NCBI RefSeq assembly: GCF_003762925.1
Contig: NZ_RJUK01000001.1
Span: forward strand, 1,922,001-1,986,000
Length of the DNA: 64,000 nucleotides
From: Marinimicrobium koreense
GTDB taxonomy: Bacteria > Pseudomonadota > Gammaproteobacteria > Pseudomonadales > Cellvibrionaceae
Direction of reading: 5' to 3'
Part shown: in pieces, positions 16,481-23,011 of the stretch
How the letters are laid out: each line of letters starts with the position of its first letter
How positions within the stretch are numbered: the stretch's first letter is position 1
The notes under the pieces: generated by a model
Seen by the model: the letters and a program-made list of their open reading frames with translations, nothing else
Told to the model about the DNA's origin: nothing
Database searches by the model: none
Made by a program: the position numbers and the translations under genes

Positions 16481-18820
16481 TCAGCGTGCCTTGAGTGGCA
16501 GCTCCCGGTAGCGGTTCTTGCCGGAGCCACCGTCGGCGCCGCCGTCATAGACGTAGCCATAAGCCGCTAAAGCTTCATCCCGTTTGACCAGCGCACCGCG
16601 CACCCACTGCACCGATTCATCGTCGACCAACAACCGGGCTTCACTCCAGTCGCCCTCACCACGGTGTTCGGTGTGGTAGAGGTGGCCGGTATCCTCCTCA
16701 ATAAACAGCACCTGGACACTGTTGCCATAGGCGATGACGTCGGCTCCGGTCTGATCGGCGTCAACGGCGTTCTGGACCACGGTGCGATCGCTCACCTGAA
16801 CCGGGTCACTCCAGTTGCCCTCGGCGTCGAGCCGCCGCTCCCAGAGATAGCCGTCCGCCCGCCGATAAATCATCACGACCGTTTCGGACTCCGGCTGATA
16901 CACCAGGGGCAGAATGGAGCCGATATCTTCACTATCGGTGCCGAGTCCCTCAGCAATGGTTTGCCGCTCGGTCAGTTCATCATTGGGTAGTAATTGACGG
17001 TAGAACGCCCTGCCGTCATCGCCGGTGTAAGCCAGGTGCACCACACCATGCTTGCCGAGCACCAGCGCCGGGCCTGACAGAGCCGGACCGATGTCGGCAT
17101 CAATCACGGTTTCCTCGCTCCAGTCACCCTCGGGTGAGCGGGTGCGGGAGTGAATTTTATCGGGGCCACCGTATACCGCCACCACGCTACCATCGGAGCG
17201 CACCGCCATATCGGCCACCTGGGTAGGTGGCTCTTCGGGGGAGGCCAGTCGTTCGTCCCGAATGGCCCAGGTATCCGGTTGCTCGGGGTGATCTGAGGTG
17301 CGGAACACGTGATAGAACACATGATCGGAGGTCTGGTGCAGCATATGGATCCTGTCGTCCACCCGAACCGAGGCGAAGCCTTCCAGGTCGCCGGTTTTGG
17401 GTCGGTGTGCGCCATCCACTTCGTACCAGCTCTCTCCACCATTGGTGGACTTGACAGTCATCAGGGCATTCCAGGTTTCCGCCGGTTCCATCAGAAAGTA
17501 AAGATCGCCATTGCTCGCCTCCCAGGGGCCGATGCGCATGGGCGTTTCCACAAAGGTACCTCCCAGGTGACCATCGGCGACTTCAAGCGTTACCGAGGCC
17601 AGCGCCTCCGACGCCAGTGGCTCTCCCGTCTGATCCACCAGCCGATACTCGAAACGGTCACCGGACTCGTTGAGGGCGGCTTCGTCGGAAAAGCGGCGAA
17701 TCACGATGGGAAATTCCCATTCACTGTGCCCGCCCTCAGGTGACCAGACCGGTGTACGATCCGCGAAGCTGACGCCGGCACCACCGGTGAACGGTAGCAG
17801 GGAGACGCTCAACAGATCCCGGGTTGGGGCACCGTGCCCGAACGATGCGCTGGCCATAATACTGGTGCGAGGCGAGCGAGGTTGGCCTTCCACTACCAAG
17901 GCCCGCACGTCCGCCCTACTTCCTTGCGGCACATACAGTCCGGCGACGGAAGGGGGAATGTCCCGTTTGAGGTTTTCCGTAAAGACCAGTGCCTCATCAT
18001 GGTATTCCACGATCAGGTTCTGGCCCGCCAGGATCAGTTTCAGCTCAAACCACTGTCCGGGTTTGATGTCGAACGGGTGAGTGGCGAGTGTGGACTCCCT
18101 ACCTTCACTGACGCGGACCACCTGCACGGCGTCACCGGCTTTTACGTCCACGCGCAAATAGTTTTCAGCATCCTCATAACCGAACACGACGCCTGCCTGG
18201 GCATCCACCTCTGGCAGGCGCAGATCAACCGCAAACTCCAGAGGCTCCCAATGGGTTTCATAGCGACCCAGGGCAAACAGGGCCTCATCGTCAGCCTGAA
18301 GCGTCAGATGTCCTTCATCGCCATTCGCCGTCCAGGACAGCGCCGAGGCGTCGCCGCTGATGAGGTGCCAGAGCTCGTCCATCGCGTCACTGGGCTGACG
18401 CTCGAAATCGAGTTCGTACACTTTGGCGGGCTGCGGGAAATTTTCGGCCCCCAGGGGCTCCCACTCGCCATTATTGCGGCGTACGTCAAGCCGGTAACGA
18501 CGCGCGGTGTTATCCGCTTCGGTGGCTTCGACTTCAAAGCGAATCCGGAAGGGATCATCGGCGAACACGGTGGCCGGCTCGTTGGTGTCGCTGGCCCAAC
18601 CACCATCGTCATTCAACGGCAAACCGAACTCCGAGCGCACTCGAAACGCGGTTTGCCGATCGATTTCCGTTTGGGCTACGGGTTGATTTTGTTTAGGTCC
18701 GGTATTGTTGCAACCCAGTAAAAGCAACGCGCTCAGCGCACCGGCCAACAGCGGGACTATGACGCGAGGCTGGCGCGCCACAGAGCCCATAGTCGGCGCA
18801 ACATTCATGATGTGGTTCAT
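16481..18820 (-). CDS. lipoprotein with LamG/DUF1080-like and sialidase-like propeller domains
   Basis: A 779-residue lipoprotein. ATG 18820 is preferred: it has AAGGAA upstream, while an ATG seven codons earlier has none. Lipobox LLGC, Cys37. Residues about 105-310 look like a concanavalin/LamG or DUF1080 jelly roll (FGYEDAENYLRVDV; IKPGQWFELKL). Residues about 370-770 are a BNR/sialidase-like beta-propeller with one good Asp-box (STNGGESWYEV) and repeated strands around HLAYTGDDGRAFY and VIDADIG. Enzyme activity is uncertain: the arginine triad of true sialidases is not evident. It follows tonB by 75 bp with no terminator seen, so it may be the last gene of the Pho-linked operon. Confidence 0.75.
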   Translation of the reverse strand: MNHIMNVAPTMGSVARQPRVIVPLLAGALSALLLLGCNNTGPKQNQPVAQTEIDRQTAFRVRSEFGLPLNDDGGWASDTNEPATVFADDPFRIRFEVEATEADNTARRYRLDVRRNNGEWEPLGAENFPQPAKVYELDFERQPSDAMDELWHLISGDASALSWTANGDEGHLTLQADDEALFALGRYETHWEPLEFAVDLRLPEVDAQAGVVFGYEDAENYLRVDVKAGDAVQVVRVSEGRESTLATHPFDIKPGQWFELKLILAGQNLIVEYHDEALVFTENLKRDIPPSVAGLYVPQGSRADVRALVVEGQPRSPRTSIMASASFGHGAPTRDLLSVSLLPFTGGAGVSFADRTPVWSPEGGHSEWEFPIVIRRFSDEAALNESGDRFEYRLVDQTGEPLASEALASVTLEVADGHLGGTFVETPMRIGPWEASNGDLYFLMEPAETWNALMTVKSTNGGESWYEVDGAHRPKTGDLEGFASVRVDDRIHMLHQTSDHVFYHVFRTSDHPEQPDTWAIRDERLASPEEPPTQVADMAVRSDGSVVAVYGGPDKIHSRTRSPEGDWSEETVIDADIGPALSGPALVLGKHGVVHLAYTGDDGRAFYRQLLPNDELTERQTIAEGLGTDSEDIGSILPLVYQPESETVVMIYRRADGYLWERRLDAEGNWSDPVQVSDRTVVQNAVDADQTGADVIAYGNSVQVLFIEEDTGHLYHTEHRGEGDWSEARLLVDDESVQWVRGALVKRDEALAAYGYVYDGGADGGSGKNRYRELPLKAR

Positions 18821-18895
18821 GGTTTTCCTTAGGACGTACATTTGTTTATTTCGACATGGATTCAGGCTGACAGTGTCCGGTGAAGATACCGACGG

Positions 18896-19672
18896 TCAAT
18901 TCAGTCGGAAGTACACCGGCAGCGTCCAGGTCATGCGGCTCTGGGCGATGTCATCGGGCATCTTGGGCAAGGGGTTGGCCTTTTCGAGCATTTCTTCAAC
19001 CGCTTCGTCCAGGCTGTTGTGCCCGGTCGGACGCATCAGTTCGTAATCGAGGATGTTGCCGTCCCGGTCGAAGGTGAATGACACCATGGCCATGCCCTGC
19101 TCGGCTTTGCGACGGGCCCTCATGGGATACTCTTTGTGGCGTTCCAACCAGGCGCTGACCTGGGTGCGGTAATCCGGCGGCGCATCCTGAATGCCGCCCG
19201 TCGCACCGGCCTGCTGCCGATCCGCGGTGCGTTTGGCCTCCTGATCGCTGTGCTCATCAGCGGACTCGGTCGACTCGTCCGTCTCTACGATCTGTTCCGG
19301 CTCGGGTTGAACCTCGGGTTCAGGCTCCGGTTCGGGTTTTGGCTCCGGCTCAGGTTCTGGTTCCGGCTCCGGTTGTGGTTCCGGCTCCGGTTGTGGTTCT
19401 GGCTCCTCCTCGGGTTCCGGCGTTTTGACCGGAGATTCCAGAGGCTCGGGCTCAGGTTCCGGCTGCGGCTGAGGTTCGGGCTCGGGGGCCGGCGTCGGCT
19501 GAGCTGGCTTGGGTGGCGGTGCCAGCGCGATGGTGATCGACTGGGCCCCGGGATCTTCCGCGCGGTGCACGGTTTCCCGGTCTGAATCCAGACGCACCAT
19601 GGCCAGGGTGTGCACAGCAAACGCCAGGGATAGGGCCAACAGCCAGTGGATGGGTCGCGGTTGTTGAATCAT
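18896..19672 (-). CDS. tonB: TonB-like energy transducer with long Pro-Glu region
   Basis: A 258-residue protein: one N-terminal membrane anchor (about 8-26), a very long Pro/Glu region (about 58-125, mostly PEPEPQ units) that would span the periplasm, then a TonB C-terminal domain (about 170-258) with [26 protein letters not shown] and the final [12 protein letters not shown]. The YP motif followed by basic residues is the classic TonB signature. Its start overlaps the stop of the upstream exbD gene by four bases. With ExbB and two ExbD proteins it should power the receptor encoded at 23012, and perhaps others. Confidence 0.92.
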   Translation of the reverse strand: MIQQPRPIHWLLALSLAFAVHTLAMVRLDSDRETVHRAEDPGAQSITIALAPPPKPAQPTPAPEPEPQPQPEPEPEPLESPVKTPEPEEEPEPQPEPEPQPEPEPEPEPEPKPEPEPEPEVQPEPEQIVETDESTESADEHSDQEAKRTADRQQAGATGGIQDAPPDYRTQVSAWLERHKEYPMRARRKAEQGMAMVSFTFDRDGNILDYELMRPTGHNSLDEAVEEMLEKANPLPKMPDDIAQSRMTWTLPVYFRLN

Positions 19673-20085
19673 TCGCTTTCAGTCAGTAGTTGAATCTGGG
19701 CAACACCGCCGGCACGCAACTCGGCCAACAGTTCGGTCAGGACGCGGGCTTCCAGTCGGCGATCAGCGCGCACCTGCAAGGGAGCCTCAGGCTGCTCGCG
19801 CTGGGCAAGACGTTCCGCCAATCCGGCCGGCTCTATGGCCTCGCCCATCCAGGCCAAGCGCCCATCGGCACCAATGGCCAGGTATTCCGGCTGGCTGTCC
19901 AGTGCCTCAGCGTGACGGGTGGTTGCAGGGGTCACGGCAAACGGTGGTTCCTGGATCAGGGTGCCGCTGACCATAAAAAAGATCAGCAACAGAAACACCA
20001 CATTGATCAGCGGCAGGACATTGTCCTCCGCATTGGTGGTTCGCCGGGGAATGGGCGGCAGGGAGAAATCGGTCTGTTTCAACAT
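19669..20085 (-). CDS. exbD: ExbD/TolR family protein (second copy)
   Basis: A 138-residue inner-membrane protein with a short cytoplasmic tail, one membrane helix ([19 protein letters not shown], about 23-41) that carries an Asn where the proton-conducting Asp of ExbD usually sits (PLIDVVF is the norm), and a periplasmic domain. The paralogue just upstream keeps the Asp. Two ExbD copies are common in TonB operons; here one may be structural only. Translationally coupled to tonB by an ATGA overlap. Confidence 0.9.
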   Translation of the reverse strand: MLKQTDFSLPPIPRRTTNAEDNVLPLINVVFLLLIFFMVSGTLIQEPPFAVTPATTRHAEALDSQPEYLAIGADGRLAWMGEAIEPAGLAERLAQREQPEAPLQVRADRRLEARVLTELLAELRAGGVAQIQLLTESE

Positions 20086-20115
20086 AGCGAGGTTTCGGTT
20101 ACAGCGGTGGACAGA

Positions 20116-20511
20116 TCAATCAGCGGTTTCGCCCAGCGCCAACGCCTGAATACCGGCATGGCCCAACTGGTCGAAGCTGTCGATCAATTCATGGAGCCTG
20201 ACGCCATCCTCAGCGCGCAGTATCACCGAAGAAATACGCTCAGCCTCCAGGTCCCGAGTCAGTTGCTCTGCCAGTGCCTGGAGCGGATACGTTTGCTCGT
20301 CATAACGAAATTCTCCGTCGCCCAACAAATAGATATCGGCTGCGGGAATATCGTCATTGCTGGCCGTTTCACTACCGGTCGCCAACTCCAGGCCACTCCA
20401 TTGGGCGAGGCTGGAGGCAAGCATAAAAAACAGCAGCAGGTTGAACACCACATCAATCAGTGGTGTCAGGCTGACGCTACGCTTACGACGGGGAGCGACT
20501 TCAATTTGCAC
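20116..20511 (-). CDS. exbD: ExbD/TolR family protein (first copy)
   Basis: A 131-residue inner-membrane protein: basic start, one membrane helix with the canonical LTPLIDVVFNLLLFFML (about 15-31), including the conserved aspartate that couples proton flow, and a periplasmic domain. It overlaps the end of exbB by 11 bp. It should form the stator complex with ExbB that energises TonB. Confidence 0.92.
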   Translation of the reverse strand: MQIEVAPRRKRSVSLTPLIDVVFNLLLFFMLASSLAQWSGLELATGSETASNDDIPAADIYLLGDGEFRYDEQTYPLQALAEQLTRDLEAERISSVILRAEDGVRLHELIDSFDQLGHAGIQALALGETAD

Positions 20512-21244
20512 CGGCCAGGGCCCCTTCCAACGAAGCGGACTTGGTGCGTTGTCCGGCTTTCGACGAGTTGCGCTCGCTCACCGATGGTTCGGTGCTATCA
20601 GCGGTGACGCGGTTGAAAACCCGACTGGTAAACACGCGACCCAGCGCATCCTGCATATCTTCGTGTAGGCGCTCGACACTGCGCTCCAGAAAGTTCAGAG
20701 CCGCCACCGTCGGAATCGCCACCACCAGACCCACGGCGGTGGTCAGCAGCGCTTCCCAGATACCGCCGGAGAGGACCGACGGATCCACCTGACTGCCGGC
20801 CGCTTCCAACTGGTTGAACGCGGCAATCATGCCAATCACCGTGCCCAGCAAGCCCAGCAACGGGGCGATATTGCCGATCACTTCCAACGGACGAAAATGC
20901 CGACGTAGGACATTGATGTCCCGGGCTGCGGTGCGGGCCACTTCTTCCCGCAGGCTGTCTTCGGGAATGCCCGCTTCACTGCCCTTGACCACCAGGTTCA
21001 TGGCCTGGGCAATGGGGTTGGGCTGGCCTTTCAGACATTCGCCGGCTTTGTGAGTGTCACCCTTGCCCCAGGCGTCTATGGCCGGATCGATAAAACGGCG
21101 CTCGCCGAGACGGATGGTGCGGAATTGCCATAACTTCAGTACGACGATCGCCAAGGCGTAAATTGACATCAGCATCAGAACCATCACCACTGGACCACCC
21201 AGCTCCAATAATTCCGCTAACGTTGCCAAACTGAAACCGTTCAT
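20501..21244 (-). CDS. exbB: ExbB/MotA/TolQ proton channel protein
   Basis: A 247-residue inner-membrane protein with three membrane segments (about 14-36, 110-135 and 155-180). Visible marks: GPVVMVLMLMSIYALAIV near the N-terminus, IAPLLGLLGTVIGMIAAFNQLE and GIWEALLTTAVGLVVAIPTVAALNF, which are the core ExbB/TolQ motifs. The C-terminal tail is cytoplasmic. Lies 92 bp after the PhoX-family gene, with a hairpin between, and overlaps exbD. Part of the minus-strand Pho-linked operon. Confidence 0.93.
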   Translation of the reverse strand: MNGFSLATLAELLELGGPVVMVLMLMSIYALAIVVLKLWQFRTIRLGERRFIDPAIDAWGKGDTHKAGECLKGQPNPIAQAMNLVVKGSEAGIPEDSLREEVARTAARDINVLRRHFRPLEVIGNIAPLLGLLGTVIGMIAAFNQLEAAGSQVDPSVLSGGIWEALLTTAVGLVVAIPTVAALNFLERSVERLHEDMQDALGRVFTSRVFNRVTADSTEPSVSERNSSKAGQRTKSASLEGALAGAN

Positions 21245-21271
21245 AATGACCTCTAATTCACTTTCGGTGTT

Positions 21272-21301
21272 GGTGGATGGCGGCCTTTGGCCTTATCCAC
21301 C
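21272..21301 (-). other. intercistronic hairpin between phoX-like and exbB
   Basis: GGTGGAT and ATCCACC form an outer 7-bp stem; inside, GGCC-TTT-GGCC can form a second stem. There is no T-run, so transcription probably continues. It may stabilise the upstream message or set different levels of PhoX and ExbB. Confidence 0.5.
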
Positions 21302-21336
21302 CGACATGGACTTGGTGATCATCGGCGTCGACGTGA

Positions 21337-22668
21337 TTAACCGGCGTCTACAAAAAATGGGCCGCGCAGCTCGTAAATTCGGCCGTCGGTGTGATCGCCC
21401 GTGTAACCTTTCTGAGAGCTGAAGTACAGACGCTCGCCATCGGGACTGAATGCCGGACCACAGATTTCCGAGTCACGCTGACCGACCACATTCACCAGTT
21501 CAAACGGCGTGATATCGGCACCGACCACCACCAGACGCATTTCGCTACCATCTTCAGCCACCAGCACGTCACCACCGGCGGACACCACCAGATTGTCCAC
21601 ATCGTCAATGCCGGGATTGAAGGCCTGGTCGGACTGTTTGTCGTAAATCAGATCCAGCGTATTGGCGTTGGTATCCAGCGCCCACACTCGGTTATCACCT
21701 TTGGTGGTGAAGTACACCATGCCTTCGTGATACCAGCAGCCTTCCCCACCATCAAACCGTTCGGCATCGGCTACCTGTTTCCGGGTGGGCCGTTCGCGGC
21801 GTTCGGGATCTTCACCGCCCAGACGGGGAACCGGATTGGGCACTGTGTGCCACTGCACGGGACGGGTCTGCAGCGGATCGTCACCGGTCACGACTGCCAC
21901 TTCCAGCCGCCCTTTGCTCAGATCGGCACGCCCACCCTCAGGGTAGTACTCGGGCACAAAGCGATAGAAGTTGCCGTCCTCGGTATCTTCAGTAAGGTAG
22001 ATATGACGATGAACCGGGTCCACGGCTGCGGCCTCGTGTTTGAACACACCCAAGAGCGGTGCAGGCACGGCGAGCTGACGACCGGTGGGGTCGCACTCGT
22101 AAACCAGGCCTTCATCAATTTCTTCGCAGGTCAGCCAGGTTCCCCAGGGCGTGGGGCCACCGGCGCAATTGTTCGTGGTGCCGGTACAGATGGCGTAACT
22201 GTCGACCACCTCGCCTTGCGCGTTAAAGCGCAGTGCACCCACGCCGCCCTGGCGCCAGGCTCCCACTTCGGAGTTGGATACATACACCCAGCCGCCATCG
22301 TCCATCGGGAAGGTGGCGCCACCGTCGGGCAGTGCATGCCAAACATAATCAGAACCGGCATAGGCCCGCTGTCCCGTGCGCGCCACTTCGCGAACGGAGA
22401 AACCACGAGGCACCATCATTCGGGTGTTCGGATCATTCTCAACCACGACTTCGTGCAAGGTGCCGGCGAGGTTGGGAATGTTGCTGACTTTCTTTTTCAG
22501 CGCCAAGGGCTTGGCGGATCGGGGAGAACCCTGGGTGGTGCAACCCCACAGGCCCGGACCGACCGCGAGCACCCCCGAAGCAATCAGACTTCTCTGCAAC
22601 AGGCGGCGGCGCTGTTCATTGACGAGGCCTTCGCGGTTCCCGGTCGCTTTGCATTCTACGTTTTTCAT
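21337..22668 (-). CDS. PhoX-family (DUF839) phosphatase with Tat-type signal
   Basis: A 443-residue exported protein. The N-terminus has QRRRLLQRSLIASGVLAVG, a twin-arginine export signal, ending near a cysteine. The mature part is a DUF839/PhoX propeller: CTGTTNNCAGGPTPWGTWLTCEE, FKHEAAAVDP, YLTEDTEDGNFYRF, GEGCWYHEGMVYFTTKGD and SEICGPAFSPDGERLYFSSQ are the family's metal-site blocks. PhoX enzymes are Ca/Fe-dependent alkaline phosphatases that free phosphate from organic esters. ATG 22668 is preferred over an in-frame GTG at 22704. Five Pho-box half-sites lie about 125-170 bp upstream. First gene of an operon with exbB-exbD-exbD-tonB. It is shorter than classical PhoX. Confidence 0.88.
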   Translation of the reverse strand: MKNVECKATGNREGLVNEQRRRLLQRSLIASGVLAVGPGLWGCTTQGSPRSAKPLALKKKVSNIPNLAGTLHEVVVENDPNTRMMVPRGFSVREVARTGQRAYAGSDYVWHALPDGGATFPMDDGGWVYVSNSEVGAWRQGGVGALRFNAQGEVVDSYAICTGTTNNCAGGPTPWGTWLTCEEIDEGLVYECDPTGRQLAVPAPLLGVFKHEAAAVDPVHRHIYLTEDTEDGNFYRFVPEYYPEGGRADLSKGRLEVAVVTGDDPLQTRPVQWHTVPNPVPRLGGEDPERRERPTRKQVADAERFDGGEGCWYHEGMVYFTTKGDNRVWALDTNANTLDLIYDKQSDQAFNPGIDDVDNLVVSAGGDVLVAEDGSEMRLVVVGADITPFELVNVVGQRDSEICGPAFSPDGERLYFSSQKGYTGDHTDGRIYELRGPFFVDAG

Positions 22669-22790
22669 AACAGGCTCAGAAATCAAATGGTTTTTACAGA
22701 TCACAATAAAGCGCCCTGACGCACTCTACCCTGAATGCATCGTTGCGCGCTCTGCATCGATTTTGATGAGCTTGAGTGTGCTCCCGGTAT

Positions 22791-22841
22791 GTGACCCTGG
22801 CGTGACTGAACGGTGAACTTAAGGTGACAGTTGAGTGACAG
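22791..22841 (-). promoter_or_regulatory. five-unit Pho-box array for the PhoX operon
   Basis: On the plus strand GTGACCC (22791), GTGACTG (22802), GTGAACT (22813), GTGACAG (22824) and GTGACAG (22835) start at exact 11-bp intervals. Read on the minus strand the two strongest are CTGTCAC, matching the PhoB half-site CTGTCAT; all five keep TCAC. PhoB dimers bind such 11-bp direct repeats in place of a -35 element. The array reads toward the PhoX-family gene. Confidence 0.8.
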
Positions 22842-22855
22842 CTCCGACCACACGC

Positions 22856-22917
22856 CTGTCATGAAAGCTTAACCTGCTGTTCAAATGACTGTCGCCCGAC
22901 TGTCATATGAACCCGCT
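22856..22917 (+). promoter_or_regulatory. Pho-box half-sites for the divergent TonB receptor
   Basis: CTGTCGC (22889-22895) and CTGTCAT (22900-22906) are spaced 11 bp apart, a two-unit Pho box pointing toward the receptor at 23012. A further CTGTCAT at 22856 lies 33 bp (three periods) upstream in the same phase. No clear -10 is visible, as in many activator-dependent promoters. Confidence 0.7.
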
Positions 22918-22950
22918 AGCGTGACGTCCTCTACCACAAAATCCGAGCCA

Positions 22951-22979
22951 CTCCGGAAGAACAGGATGTTCTTCCGGAG
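22951..22979 (+). other. 12-bp leader hairpin before the Pho-linked receptor
   Basis: CTCCGGAAGAAC and GTTCTTCCGGAG pair perfectly over 12 bp around the loop AGGAT. It lies 32 bp before the receptor start and downstream of the Pho box, so it should be in the mRNA leader. There is no T-run. It may protect the mRNA or be a protein or small-RNA target. Confidence 0.55.
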
Positions 22980-23011
22980 ATGGTTATTTCTTATGTTCAG
23001 GGGATAGCTCA

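Noticed and set aside
19300-19500. Dense short repeats resembling a CRISPR or satellite
   Set aside because: They encode the Pro-Glu arm of TonB; there are no spacers.
21391-22719. Open frame antisense to the PhoX-family gene
   Set aside because: Shadow; it runs into the Pho control region and lacks a ribosome-binding site.
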